Below are positions 29,416-38,448 of a stretch of 40,103 nt of DNA, piece after piece. Position 1 is the stretch's first letter; each line of letters starts with the position of its first letter. Where the stretch lies: NCBI GenBank assembly GCA_964509335.1, contig CAZDXB010000025.1, forward strand, positions 1 to 40,103, read 5' to 3'. Under the pieces are notes generated by a model, which saw nothing but the letters and a program-made list of their open reading frames with translations, had not been told where the DNA came from and searched no databases. The stretch comes from CAZDXB01 sp964509335 (GTDB lineage Bacteria; Bacteroidota; Ignavibacteria; Kapaibacteriales; UBA2268). The position numbers and the translations under genes are program-made.

Positions 29416-31581
29416 CTATCGCGTTATCACTACCTCTCCGCTCCATATTTCGCCGCCTGAACGCGCAATAATATAATAAACGCCGCTCGGAAGACTACCA
29501 GCGTCAAAATCAATCTTATACGCGCCCGAGCAGTATAATTTATTATCTACTAGCCGCTTCACTTCACGCCCTAAAGCGTCGGCAATAGTTATTGTAATTG
29601 CTACCGTTATATCCGTTCTAAATTCTATCGTCGCTTTATCCGACATCGGGTTGGGATATACGATTAATTCGCTCACTTCGCTTTCTTTCTTTTCTTCGAC
29701 GGGCGTACTTTCTTTGAGAACTGCGACGCCGCCAGACAAATAATATCCCGTTCCAAACCATATATTTCCTTCTCCGTCTTGAGCGAAAGAATTCACATAG
29801 TTACAGGGCAAGCCGGAATTGAATAAATTATAAGTAATCCAATTCTCGCCGTTAAATTCAGCCGCGCCTTTATTAGTACCGAACCACTTTTTTCCGTCTC
29901 TATCAATAAAAATTGAATATACGACATCGCTTGGCAAATTAGAATTTGCCGTATTATATACAATCCAGTTCTCGTCGTCAAATTTAACGGCTCCGCTGTC
30001 GGTAGCGAACCATTTATTATCGTCGTTGTCAATTGCAACGCCCGTTACATTATTAGAAGGCAAACCGGAATTAGCTTCTCTATACACCGTCCAATCTGAA
30101 CCGTCGTATTTAGCCGCGCAGCCCCAAGAAGTCCCGGCTCCAATCCATTTATTACCATCGCAGTCTATAGCAATTGAAGCAACCCAATGAAAAGTTAAGT
30201 GATTATACATTCCATATACCGTCCAATTTTCGCCGTCGTATTTAGTTACGCCGTTTTCGGCGCCGAACCACTTATTCCCTTCGCCGTCTATAGCGATTGA
30301 CAATATCCCATCGGAAGGCAACTCAGAATTACTTGTATTATATAACGTCCAATTCTCGCCGTCGTATAGCGCCGCGCCGTTTTGAGTTCCAATCCATTTA
30401 TTTCCTCCGCTATCTATTGTAATCGTATAAACATAATTGGAAGGCAAACCGGAATTTTCTCTATTATAAACAGTCCAATTCATGCCGTCGTATTTCGCGA
30501 CGCCGCTTTTATAAGTTCCAAACCATTTATTTCCATCTTTGTCTATAGCGAGAGTTTTAACGTAATTTGATTGCAAACCGGAAATCGACGTATTAAATAC
30601 TTCCCAGTCGCCCCCGTCGTAATTCGCGACGCCGGTTTCATTAGTTCCAATCCACATATTGCCGCCGTCTTCTACTAATAGCGCGGTTACATAGTTATCG
30701 GGCAAGCCGGAATTTGTAGTGTAATATACAGCCCAATTCTCGCCGTCGAACTTCGCTAAACCTTCCCGAGTAGCGAACCATTTGTTTCCTTCGCCGTCGA
30801 TTACTATCGAATAAACTTGATTTTCGGGCAATCCGGAATTTAATTTATTATATACAGTCCAATTAAATCCGTCGTATTTCGCGACGGCGGAATTAAGTTC
30901 AGTCGCGAACCATTTATTCCCTTCGCTATCTATTGCTATTGAAACAACATAGGATCCAGGAAGTCCGGAATTAGACGTGTTATATACCGTCCAGTTTGCG
31001 CCGTCGAACTCAGCTAAGCCGCCGGCGGAATATATATGACCGGATCCGAACCATTTATTTCCGTTGCTTTCTATAGCGATGGCTCTCACTGAATTACCGG
31101 GCAAGCCGGAATTTGACGCGTTATATACCGTCCAGTTCTCGCCGTCGTATTTCGCGACGCCGCTATTATACGTGCCGAACCATAACGCTCCGGCGCTGTC
31201 TATAGCGATAGCGCGTATATCGTTATCCGGTAAGCCGGAATTCGACTTATTATATACCGTCCATTCTTCGCCGTCGTATTTCGCGACGCCGCCGTATCCG
31301 GTTCCGAACCATTTATTCCCCTCGCCGTCAATGGCTATTGAATAAATCAAGTTATTAGGCAAGCCGGAATTGGCGTTATTGAAAAACGTCTTTTCGCCGG
31401 CGCCTTTGTCAATTTTAACTAATCCCCCGCAGGTCCCAACCCAGATATAATGAGCGTCGTCGGCGAGCGACAAAACATATTGTCCGTATGTATATTGTTC
31501 CCATTCTTCTTTGGCTTCCGCATAAAAAGCGCTGGAAAGTAAAACGACAGTTACAGCGAGAAATAGAAGAGCTTTCTTCAT
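29416..31581 (-). CDS. Secreted two-component-regulator-propeller-type repeat protein with T9SS sorting domain
   Basis: From the ATG at 31581 the product has 721 aa. A signal peptide (1-22, ending FYAEA) precedes about 14 repeats of 42-47 residues with the pattern SGLP-N-V-SIAID-GNKWFGT-GVAKYDGENWTVYN. These are Reg_prop-like beta-propeller blades, enough for two seven-blade propellers. Residues after about 625 form a type IX sorting domain, with VYPNPMSDKATIEF and a closing GEVVITR. Such proteins are surface-exposed or released. No kinase domain is attached, unlike hybrid two-component sensors with this propeller. The repeats are seen in the DNA as tandem units, so recombination could vary their number. 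Confidence 0.88.
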   Translation of the reverse strand: MKKALLFLAVTVVLLSSAFYAEAKEEWEQYTYGQYVLSLADDAHYIWVGTCGGLVKIDKGAGEKTFFNNANSGLPNNLIYSIAIDGEGNKWFGTGYGGVAKYDGEEWTVYNKSNSGLPDNDIRAIAIDSAGALWFGTYNSGVAKYDGENWTVYNASNSGLPGNSVRAIAIESNGNKWFGSGHIYSAGGLAEFDGANWTVYNTSNSGLPGSYVVSIAIDSEGNKWFATELNSAVAKYDGFNWTVYNKLNSGLPENQVYSIVIDGEGNKWFATREGLAKFDGENWAVYYTTNSGLPDNYVTALLVEDGGNMWIGTNETGVANYDGGDWEVFNTSISGLQSNYVKTLAIDKDGNKWFGTYKSGVAKYDGMNWTVYNRENSGLPSNYVYTITIDSGGNKWIGTQNGAALYDGENWTLYNTSNSELPSDGILSIAIDGEGNKWFGAENGVTKYDGENWTVYGMYNHLTFHWVASIAIDCDGNKWIGAGTSWGCAAKYDGSDWTVYREANSGLPSNNVTGVAIDNDDNKWFATDSGAVKFDDENWIVYNTANSNLPSDVVYSIFIDRDGKKWFGTNKGAAEFNGENWITYNLFNSGLPCNYVNSFAQDGEGNIWFGTGYYLSGGVAVLKESTPVEEKKESEVSELIVYPNPMSDKATIEFRTDITVAITITIADALGREVKRLVDNKLYCSGAYKIDFDAGSLPSGVYYIIARSGGEIWSGEVVITR
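29712..31368. repeat. Tandem repeats of about 126-141 bp coding for propeller blades
   Basis: About 13-14 direct repeats within the propeller gene, each coding for one blade. Neighbouring units share long identical stretches for the KYDGENWTVYN and GLP segments. The unit length varies in steps of 3 bp (126, 129, 132, 141), which keeps the frame. Not a CRISPR array, as there are no spacers. Confidence 0.75.
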
Positions 31582-31748
31582 AACGAATCCCTTTTTTATC
31601 AAAATAAAATATTTTTTGCTTCTTTCTATTTAGTATAACAACTAAATAGTCAAAACGTTTCATAATAACCAAAAAAATTGAAATATTTTTCGGCGCGGGC
31701 GCTTAAATATGCGAGCAGACGAACGCGTCCGCTCTACCTTTCGTTGCG

Positions 31749-31770
31749 GAGACTCAAGATTTTGCGTCTC
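31749..31770. repeat. GAGAC...GTCTC imperfect palindrome
   Basis: GAGACTCAAG and TTTTGCGTCTC form an inverted repeat with one unpaired column on each side. Similar AGACGCAAAATTTTGCGTCT-type palindromes are scattered in many bacterial genomes. It sits in the 200-bp gap between the propeller gene and the permease gene, where no other gene is seen. Confidence 0.4.
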
Positions 31771-31792
31771 TACGTTCTCTTTTGATTTTCCT

Positions 31793-31817
31793 GAGGCTGT
31801 CTCAAAACTCGATTGTA
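31793..31817. repeat. Solo end of the MITE-like element, fused to the permease gene's 3' end
   Basis: These 25 nt are identical to 35530-35554, the left end of the MITE-like element (GAGGCTGTCTCAAAA plus ten more). The permease stop codon (31802-31804) and its last four codons lie in this sequence. No matching right end is nearby, so it is a fragment or a remnant. Confidence 0.75.
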
Positions 31818-32539
31818 AACGTCGATTCGAATAAAAGCGTTAATGAAATCAAAAGCAGCAGAGCGTAAACGTATTTCTCGAACTTTTTATCCGCTAATCG
31901 TTTGTTCAGTTTACCGCCCAGAAACGCCGCCAGCAGGATAAACGGAAAGGATAAAGCGGCGAGCCGTATTGTTGTCGCCGACCAAAGACCGACCGCTCCG
32001 TGGCTGATTATTATTAGAACGTTGGTAGGCAGAAAAACGCTCTGTAAATTCAATCGGAATCTATGCGGACTCCATCTTTTCAACGCTCCGTAAACGATGA
32101 TTGGAGGCCCGTTGGTGTTGTAAGCTCCGCCGAGTATTCCCGCGAAAATTCCGAAGACGGAGGAAAATTTGTCGCTCTTAAGATACAGCAAATGCGGTTT
32201 GAACAACTTATACGCCGAGAAAACTACCAATATCGTCGCCAGAATTAACTTAATAACTTCCTCGCCCGCGCTTTTCAAAAAGAAAGCTCCCAAGGGAACG
32301 CCTATAAGAGAAAAGATTATCAACTGAAATACGCCTCTAAAATCTAAATCTTTTTTGTTCTCCAAAAGTATAACAAGCGAGATGAAAACGCCTGTGAACG
32401 CCACTATCGGCGAAGCGGTTTTGATATTCATAAACAAAGCCAGCAGGGGCATAGCGAAAAGAGCGTCGCCGAATCCGAAAGTGGAGCGAATCATAGCCGC
32501 TACAAATATAACTAAAATGAACAGAGCCAAAGTAATCAT
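31802..32539 (-). CDS. TauE/SafE-family membrane transporter
   Basis: A 245-aa integral membrane protein with about seven or eight hydrophobic helices. It opens MITLALFILVIFVAAMIRST, and the FGFGDALFAMPLL motif near residues 22-34 is typical of TauE/SafE permeases, with a second glycine-rich repeat GILGGAYNTNGPPIIVYGAL (in part) near 134. Members are proposed exporters of sulfite, sulfoacetate or other organic acids. The final residues (TIEF) and stop codon come from a copy of a MITE end, which may have replaced the original C-terminus. No SD is evident. Confidence 0.85.
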   Translation of the reverse strand: MITLALFILVIFVAAMIRSTFGFGDALFAMPLLALFMNIKTASPIVAFTGVFISLVILLENKKDLDFRGVFQLIIFSLIGVPLGAFFLKSAGEEVIKLILATILVVFSAYKLFKPHLLYLKSDKFSSVFGIFAGILGGAYNTNGPPIIVYGALKRWSPHRFRLNLQSVFLPTNVLIIISHGAVGLWSATTIRLAALSFPFILLAAFLGGKLNKRLADKKFEKYVYALLLLISLTLLFESTFTIEF

Positions 32540-32610
32540 TAATAATCCGCGTTTCTAATAATTTTCGCCGCAAAATAAAACGTTTTTTATGAAAATACCA
32601 TTAAATATTA

Positions 32611-32618
32611 TAATTTTG
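32611..32618 (+). promoter_or_regulatory. -7 box for serC
   Basis: TAATTTTG fits TAnnTTTG and lies 60 nt before the serC start. The -33 element is poor, so the assignment is tentative. Confidence 0.4.
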
Positions 32619-32677
32619 TTGTTTCTAGTATAACGTAAATACGTTTTAATTTTAAATATAAAAGTAAGGAGATTATT

Positions 32678-33760
32678 ATGAACAGAGCTCATAATTTTAG
32701 CGCGGGACCGGCGATATTGCCGGTGGACGTATTGAAAGAAGCGTCGGAAGCGGCTTTGGACTACCAAGGCATTGGAATGTCGATAATGGAAATGAGCCAC
32801 CGCTCGAAGGAATTCGACAAAGTTATCAAAGAAGCGCAATCGGACGCTTTAAAGATAATGGGACTTTCCGAGAAGGATTATTCCGTTTTATTCTTAGGCG
32901 GCGGAGCGAGTCTGCATTTCATTATGGTGCCAATGAACTTCTTGAAAAACAAAGCGGATTACCTCGATACCGGTAGTTGGGCGGCGAAAGCGATAAAAGA
33001 AGCAAAATTAGTCGGCAATTGCAACGTCGTAGCCGGCTCGAAAGACAAAAACTACAGCTATATTCCAAAAGACTACAAATTAAGCGGAGACGCCGATTAC
33101 GTTCACGTAACGTCCAACAACACAATCTTCGGAACTCAGCTGAAGGAATTCCCGGACACCGGCGACGTTCCCTTAGTTTCGGATATGTCCTCCGACTTTC
33201 TCAGCAGGAAACTAGATTATTCTAAATTCGACTTGATTTACGGGGGCGCGCAAAAGAACATCGGACCCGCCGGCGTTACTATGGTGGTAATTAAGAACGA
33301 ATTTGTAGAAAAAGCGAAAGAGGAAAACCCGACGCTTTTGAAATACAAAACTCACGTTGACAAAGATTCGTTGTTTAACACGCCTCCTTGCTTCCCGATT
33401 TTCGTCGTTGGCAAAACTCTAAAATGGATTATAAACCAAGGCGGTTTGGAAGCGGTAGAAAAGAAAAACAACGAAAAAGCGAGCTTGCTATACGATTATA
33501 TTGACGCCAACAGCGACTTCTATAAAGGCGTAGTTCCCGACAAGAAAGACCGTTCGGATATGAACGTTACTTGGAATTTGCCGACTCCGGAATTGGAGGC
33601 AAAGTTCATCCAAGAAGCGAGAGAAAAATACAATATGATAAACTTGAAGGGACACCGAAGCGTAGGCGGTTGCAGAGCGTCGATTTACAACGCCTGCCCG
33701 AAAGAATCGGTCGAAGCTCTCGTAAAGTTTATGGATGTGTTTATGAAAGAGAATAAGTAA
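32678..33760 (+). CDS. serC: Phosphoserine aminotransferase
   Basis: A 360-aa class V aminotransferase, standard for SerC. It starts NFSAGPAILPVDVL and has the MSHRSKEF loop near 39-46, GGGASLHF near 74-81 and the PLP-binding Lys193 in YGGAQKNIGPAG. The C-terminal GHRSVGGCRASIYNA (near 325-339) is diagnostic. It converts 3-phosphohydroxypyruvate to phosphoserine in serine synthesis and also serves in PLP synthesis. AAGGAG lies 8 nt before the ATG. It is monocistronic, followed by a long hairpin. The partner genes serA and serB are not in the window. Confidence 0.96.
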   Translation: MNRAHNFSAGPAILPVDVLKEASEAALDYQGIGMSIMEMSHRSKEFDKVIKEAQSDALKIMGLSEKDYSVLFLGGGASLHFIMVPMNFLKNKADYLDTGSWAAKAIKEAKLVGNCNVVAGSKDKNYSYIPKDYKLSGDADYVHVTSNNTIFGTQLKEFPDTGDVPLVSDMSSDFLSRKLDYSKFDLIYGGAQKNIGPAGVTMVVIKNEFVEKAKEENPTLLKYKTHVDKDSLFNTPPCFPIFVVGKTLKWIINQGGLEAVEKKNNEKASLLYDYIDANSDFYKGVVPDKKDRSDMNVTWNLPTPELEAKFIQEAREKYNMINLKGHRSVGGCRASIYNACPKESVEALVKFMDVFMKENK

Positions 33761-33787
33761 CGATAGCTTCGTAAAAAACGATATTAA

Positions 33788-33830
33788 AACGCGGGGATTT
33801 TCGCGAAACGAATTGCGAATTCCCGCGTTT
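33788..33830 (+). terminator. Long hairpin after serC
   Basis: AACGCGGGGATT pairs with AATTCCCGCGTT with one mismatch, and an inner TTCGC/GCGAA stem extends it. Only a short T-run follows (TTTG), so termination would be partial. It is the only structure between serC and the dipeptidase gene. Confidence 0.6.
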
Positions 33831-33871
33831 GCTATATAAAAGAGGAACTAATAACAAAAACAAGGAAAAAT

Positions 33872-35509
33872 ATGAAAAAAATAGCTTTAATACTTACCGT
33901 AACGGTTCTCGTTAGTTTAATGTATTATCAGGCAAAATCCTGCACGAACTATTTAGTAACTAAGGGCGCTTCGGCGGACGGTTCGACTATGATAACATAC
34001 AACGCCGACGCAGGCGGATTTATGGAGCCTTTGAATTTCACTCCCGCTAGAGATTGGGACGACGTTGACTCTATTCCTATTTACGAATGGGATACGGGTA
34101 AATATCTCGGCAAAATCAAACAAGCCGAGCATACATATTCGGTCGTAGGCAATATGAATGAGTGGCAAGTTTCTATAGGCGAGACGACTTTCGGCGGCAG
34201 GAAGAAATGCAAAGACTCCACCGGCATAATGGATTACGGAAGTTTGATGTATATAGCTCTGCAAAGAGCCAAGACTGCGCGGGAAGCCATAAAAGTAATG
34301 ACGGATTTGGTAGCGGAATACGGCTACTACAGCTCGGGCGAATCATTTTCGATAGCCGACCCGAACGAAGTCTGGATTATGGAAATGCTCGGTATGGGCG
34401 GACACAAAAAAGGAGCCGTTTGGGTCGCCAGAAAAATACCGGACGGGCATATCGCCGCTCACGCTAACCAAGCGCGAATTAGAAAAGTTTTGAAGGACGA
34501 CAAAGAGAATTGTATATATACCGAAGACATATATTGGTTCGCGAAAAAAATGGGTTGGTATAAACCCGATTCGGCGGAATTCTCTTTCGCCGATATTTAC
34601 GCTCCCTTAGACCCCGGCGCTTTAATGTATTGCGAAAACAGAGTTTGGCGCTTTTATAGCCTAGCCGCCCCTTCCTTAAATTTAAGCCCTGATTACTGGC
34701 GAGCGGTTAAAGGCGCCGAACCGTATCCGCTTTATATTAAACCGGACGAGAAATTAAGCGTCCAAAGAGTAATCGATTTAATGCGCGACCATTTTGAAGG
34801 CACTAAGTGGGATATGACCAAAGGCAGAGCCGCCGACCCGTTCGGATGCCCTTACAGATGGAAAAATCTTTCTTGGGAAATAGAGGGCGACTCGACGCAA
34901 TACGGCTGGATGCGTCCGGTAACCACTCAGCAAACCGGATTTACTTTTGTCGCTCAGATGCGCTCTTGGCTCCCGAGAGAAATAGGCGGCGTTTTCTGGT
35001 ATGGCGTGGACGATAACTACTCCAACGTCTATTTGCCTTTATACTGCTGTATGACTAGGCCGCCCGAGTCTTACATTACCGGCAGTATTCAAGATTTTAG
35101 CTTGGAATCGGCATTCTGGGTGTTTAATCTAGTATCCAACTTAGCGTATAGAAAGTATTCGTTTATCATAAAAGACATTCAAGAAGTTCAAAAGGAATAT
35201 GAAGATAAGTTCTTTGCATTTCAACCGGCTATTGAAGAAGCGGCTCAATCGTTGATGAAAAAGGACAGCGCTTTAGCGGTAAAGTTTCTTACCGACTATT
35301 CGGTCAATCAGGCGGAAATGACGGTTGAAAGATGGCGCAAGCTTTGGAAGCATTTAGTAATGAAATACAACGACGGCTACGTGAACGAATATCAAAAAGG
35401 GAACGGAAGAAACGCCAAAGGAGTATTTTACGGCGACGAATTCTATCGAAAAGTAGTCAAAGACAGACCGGATTTCTATCGAATCGAGTGGCGAGATAAA
35501 AGCGAATAA
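33872..35509 (+). CDS. C69-family dipeptidase
   Basis: A 545-aa protein of the PepD/C69 family. After a signal-like leader (MKKIALILTVTVLVSLMYYQ) comes SCTNYLVTKGASADGSTM, with nucleophile Cys24 expected to become N-terminal on processing. Further family marks are NADAGGFMEP, GETTFGG near 104-110, and the KGRAADPFGCPYRW region. Members are Ntn-hydrolases that cleave dipeptides. The hydrophobic leader directs it to the periplasm. No operon partner: the next feature is a MITE-like element. Confidence 0.85.
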   Translation: MKKIALILTVTVLVSLMYYQAKSCTNYLVTKGASADGSTMITYNADAGGFMEPLNFTPARDWDDVDSIPIYEWDTGKYLGKIKQAEHTYSVVGNMNEWQVSIGETTFGGRKKCKDSTGIMDYGSLMYIALQRAKTAREAIKVMTDLVAEYGYYSSGESFSIADPNEVWIMEMLGMGGHKKGAVWVARKIPDGHIAAHANQARIRKVLKDDKENCIYTEDIYWFAKKMGWYKPDSAEFSFADIYAPLDPGALMYCENRVWRFYSLAAPSLNLSPDYWRAVKGAEPYPLYIKPDEKLSVQRVIDLMRDHFEGTKWDMTKGRAADPFGCPYRWKNLSWEIEGDSTQYGWMRPVTTQQTGFTFVAQMRSWLPREIGGVFWYGVDDNYSNVYLPLYCCMTRPPESYITGSIQDFSLESAFWVFNLVSNLAYRKYSFIIKDIQEVQKEYEDKFFAFQPAIEEAAQSLMKKDSALAVKFLTDYSVNQAEMTVERWRKLWKHLVMKYNDGYVNEYQKGNGRNAKGVFYGDEFYRKVVKDRPDFYRIEWRDKSE

Positions 35510-35529
35510 CTTTTGGACTTTTACCCGTA

Positions 35530-35734
35530 GAGGCTGTCTCAAAACTCGATTGTATTGACAATATTGCAATGTCTAATAATGGAATTCCAAAAATAATCGT
35601 TTTCTCTGGATTCCCAGTCAAGCTGGGAATGACTACTATGGCGTCATTCCCGCGAAAGCGGGAATCCAGAGATGGAGATTTTTTGACGCGACAATATTAG
35701 AAAAAGCTCTTAGTATTTCTTTTGAGACAGCCCC
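35530..35734. mobile_element. MITE-like element with TA-flanked inverted ends
   Basis: The ends are inverted: GAGGCTGTCTCAAAA at 35530-35544 and its counterpart at 35720-35734 (TTTTGAGACAGCCCC), sharing 13 bp exactly. TA flanks both sides (35528-35529 and 35736-35737), as expected for a TA target duplication. The 205-bp interior has no ORF but carries a nested inverted repeat (35603-35672). A 25-nt copy of the left end is at 31793-31817, and AGACAGCCCCC recurs at 35767-35777. It is non-autonomous; the transposase source is not in the window. Confidence 0.7.
35603..35672. repeat. Nested inverted repeat with ATTCCC/GGGAAT hairpins
   Basis: Two arms of about 30 nt (35603-35633 and 35643-35672) start TCTCTGGATTCCC in opposite orientation around a 9-nt spacer. 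Each arm has its own hairpin: ATTCCC-N9-GGGAAT in the left and ATTCCCGCGAAAGCGGGAAT in the right. The right form matches a very widespread bacterial repeat (dRS3-like in Neisseria). Arms differ only in their inner 8-9 nt. Confidence 0.8.
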
Positions 35735-35900
35735 CTACGAACGATAAGCCCGCCCATAAGTATTATAGACAGCCCCCGCATTTGACGCTACTGGTTATCA
35801 AACTAAATTTTTTGAACGCGATTTCTTTTTTCGCTTAAAATATATTAATTTTGCGTTCGTTAAAATATTTTGAAATAGTTATTAAACGGAGGGCTGTAAG

Positions 35901-36182
35901 ATGCCAGTTTACGAGTATAAATGTAAAAAGTGCGGAAAAGAATTCGAGGCGGAGCAAAGGATTACCGAAGACCCTTTGACGAAATGCCCAGACGAGAACT
36001 GCGGCGGCGAAGTTTTCAGAAAAATTAGCAAGAACGTCGGTTTGCTATTTAAAGGCAGCGGTTTTTATATTACCGATTACGCCAGAAAAAAAGGGTCGCC
36101 TTCAAACGGAGACGGCAAAATGAAAAAAACCGAAAAACCCAAAAAAGAAGAAAAGAAAACAACCGCCTCGGAATCAAAATAA
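35901..36182 (+). CDS. FmdB-family zinc-ribbon protein
   Basis: A 93-aa protein. Residues 1-60 form the FmdB regulatory zinc ribbon: MPVYEYKCKKCGKEFE with Cys8 and Cys11, then Cys29 and Cys34 in KCPDENCGGE, followed by the family's FKGSGFYITDYA. The tail is Lys/Glu/Ser-rich and disordered. The function of this common family is uncertain; it has been tied to amidase regulation. GGAGGG precedes the ATG by 8 nt, and a TAATTTTG box at 35846-35853 could be its -7 element. It ends in a strong terminator. Confidence 0.9.
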   Translation: MPVYEYKCKKCGKEFEAEQRITEDPLTKCPDENCGGEVFRKISKNVGLLFKGSGFYITDYARKKGSPSNGDGKMKKTEKPKKEEKKTTASESK

Positions 36183-36203
36183 AAATTCAAAATAAAATTG
36201 CAC

Positions 36204-36240
36204 AAAAAAAACCGAGTCCCAAAAAGGACTCGGTTTTTTG
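36204..36240. terminator. Bidirectional intrinsic terminator
   Basis: ACCGAGTCC and GGACTCGGT enclose a short A-rich loop. An A-run flanks the left arm and a T-run the right, so it can end the FmdB transcript on the + strand and the T9SS transcript on the - strand. Position between two convergent genes fits. Confidence 0.92.
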
Positions 36241-36262
36241 TTTTGTATCATCCGTCGTATTT

Positions 36263-38290
36263 CTACTTAACGACGTTTAAGGATTTCGTGAATCTCTTGC
36301 CGTCAACTATTAAACTGTAATAATAAGTTCCCGATGAGTATTCGCTCAAATTAAGCGAAACGGCGTGAATTCCTGGGTTCTGATAACTGTCCACTAAAGT
36401 CTCGACTAACTGTCCCATTGAGTTGTAAACCGCCAGCTTAACTCTGCCTGCTTTCTCTAAATTGAAGCTAATATCGGCGAACGATTGCGCCGGATTAGGA
36501 ACCGCGTCCATAAGCTCAAAATTGTAATTCGCTTTATGTTGCTCTTCCACTCCGACTATTTCCGTAGCGTCGAAAGAAGAAACAACGATATTCGGATAAA
36601 AGTCGGCTATTTGTCTCAAAAACGGTCTCGGCATTTGATAATAAGGATGATCCGAATCCGTGATACCCGTTGGAGTTAAGCTGTTTATAAAAGTAACGCT
36701 TTTCAAACTCTTAATAACGTTGGGCAACCAAGTGGCTTTGTCGAACAAAGAATCCTCCGTTACGTTACCGGGGCTCATCCATTCAGTATCGTCGATATCT
36801 CGATAAGTTATGAACATATCAGTCGTATGAGTGCCGTCTAACTCATCGTCGGCTAAGACTTCCTCGTTTGTATTTCTGTCGATATATGAATAAGGAATCG
36901 ACTCTTCAGTCTCCAATGTCATACTAACGTCAACCCACTTCAGTAATATACTTTCTCCGTCGGCAGTTTTTACCGCTTGTAATTCATTGCCTAATGGGTT
37001 GCCTTGTAATTGATGCACAATTTGTTGTTGAGTGCTAAATTTACCGGAATAAGTTAAAATCATAGGCGAACCTTGCAGACCGGCGACGCCTCTGACGCCC
37101 CAAGAATCGTTTTTATAATACACTTCGACTATGTGGATTTCTTGAAGTTGCTCGTCGCCTTCGTTATAAAGTCCGAGTCTGAGGAAATAACTGAACTCGT
37201 CTTCGCCGTAAGTTACGAAAGCGTACATATTGTAAGTTCCGTATGTCATATAATTGTCGTAACCCGCGGCGTCGGCGTAATTAGCGAAAAACGAAACCGG
37301 CATTTTATTGAAATCCGACCAAGTATTTCCTAAATCGTCGGAAGTTGACACTCCCGGAACCCTGTTTTCTTGGTCGTCGATAAATATATTATGAACCGCG
37401 GCGTATAATTTGCCGTTAGCGTCGATATCGAATTCCATAGCAGTTTGATAAGAAGAAGCCGGTTGATCAGACGGTATGAAGTTAGCGTCCGTCCAATATT
37501 GAGGAATAGTAGAAGCGACTTGCTGTTGGTCGTTCAAATAATAACCCCAAAAACCGTAACTTCCATATTGGTAACCTTCGCTCACGGGCGAAAGGATTCC
37601 CGCTCCAAAGCAATATCCTTCTCCTTCCATAACGAAATCCTTCAATTTCATATTGCCCCAAAGCTGAGCGTCGCTCGGATTGTTGTTTTCGGGAGCGTCA
37701 AAAGTTTCTATATAAGGTTCGTCTTGCGAGGCTGTTCCTGTAATTATCAACCCCCCGTTGAAGTTCCATTCGGAACCGGATTGAATTAACGCTCTACTGT
37801 AAACTAAATAAGGAACTTCCTCGGCGTCGCTCGCGTCGCTATAATTCGCTACGGCTACCGACGGATAAAAACCGCCGAAGCCTTCGATTCCAAACACAGT
37901 CGTTGTATCCCAACTCATTCCGTCTTCGCTCCAACCGAGCTTAACGGGAGCGTGAGTTAACTGACTAGTCTGCTGATCGAATTCTCTGCTCATTCCGACT
38001 ACAAAATAAGATTCCGAAACCGGGTCGTAAGCTATAGGCGATACCCTGCCTAAATGCGAATACATAGAACTGCGCAAAACAAATATTGTCGCGTTATATT
38101 GCATCTGAGTTTCAGGCAATAAGTCCTTAGTTCCAAATATACTTTCGTAATCGCCGAAAGGATTCTTTGTCAAATCGCTTACTTCGTAAGTAGGTTTCGA
38201 GTTCTGTTCATTCGACCTTATTTCCGCGCTCGCCTTAAATGAGTAGGCGGCAAAAACGAATAGAATCATTAAGTAAATCGCTTTTCTCAT
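36263..38290 (-). CDS. Secreted BNR/sialidase-like protein with T9SS sorting domain
   Basis: The ATG at 38290 has GGAGAG upstream, giving 675 aa. The signal peptide is about residues 1-22 (MRKAIYLMILFVFAAYSFKA). The body is rich in aromatic and acidic residues and contains at least one Asp-box (SDDLGNTW near 325) and a second degenerate one (SEDGMSWD near 122), marks of sialidase-like beta-propellers. No arginine triad can be assigned, so activity is doubtful. The last 80 residues form a type IX sorting domain (VPNPAQSFADISF ... KSLNVVK). It is exported to the cell surface or medium. Confidence 0.85.
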   Translation of the reverse strand: MRKAIYLMILFVFAAYSFKASAEIRSNEQNSKPTYEVSDLTKNPFGDYESIFGTKDLLPETQMQYNATIFVLRSSMYSHLGRVSPIAYDPVSESYFVVGMSREFDQQTSQLTHAPVKLGWSEDGMSWDTTTVFGIEGFGGFYPSVAVANYSDASDAEEVPYLVYSRALIQSGSEWNFNGGLIITGTASQDEPYIETFDAPENNNPSDAQLWGNMKLKDFVMEGEGYCFGAGILSPVSEGYQYGSYGFWGYYLNDQQQVASTIPQYWTDANFIPSDQPASSYQTAMEFDIDANGKLYAAVHNIFIDDQENRVPGVSTSDDLGNTWSDFNKMPVSFFANYADAAGYDNYMTYGTYNMYAFVTYGEDEFSYFLRLGLYNEGDEQLQEIHIVEVYYKNDSWGVRGVAGLQGSPMILTYSGKFSTQQQIVHQLQGNPLGNELQAVKTADGESILLKWVDVSMTLETEESIPYSYIDRNTNEEVLADDELDGTHTTDMFITYRDIDDTEWMSPGNVTEDSLFDKATWLPNVIKSLKSVTFINSLTPTGITDSDHPYYQMPRPFLRQIADFYPNIVVSSFDATEIVGVEEQHKANYNFELMDAVPNPAQSFADISFNLEKAGRVKLAVYNSMGQLVETLVDSYQNPGIHAVSLNLSEYSSGTYYYSLIVDGKRFTKSLNVVK

Positions 38291-38448
38291 AAATCTCTCC
38301 AAATTATTTTAAAAAAATAAATTTCATACTTCAAAAAACTAATCTTATAGACTCATCAAATTAAAAAAAGTTACAATCAAAGCCTATTTGTTAATTAATA
38401 ATTAAGAATACAAAAGTAAAAAAAAAGACGGTAAATTAAAATACTTAT

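Noticed and set aside
29712..31368. CRISPR-like array
   Set aside because: The repeats are 126-141 bp, contiguous and in frame, and code for propeller blades; no unique spacers.
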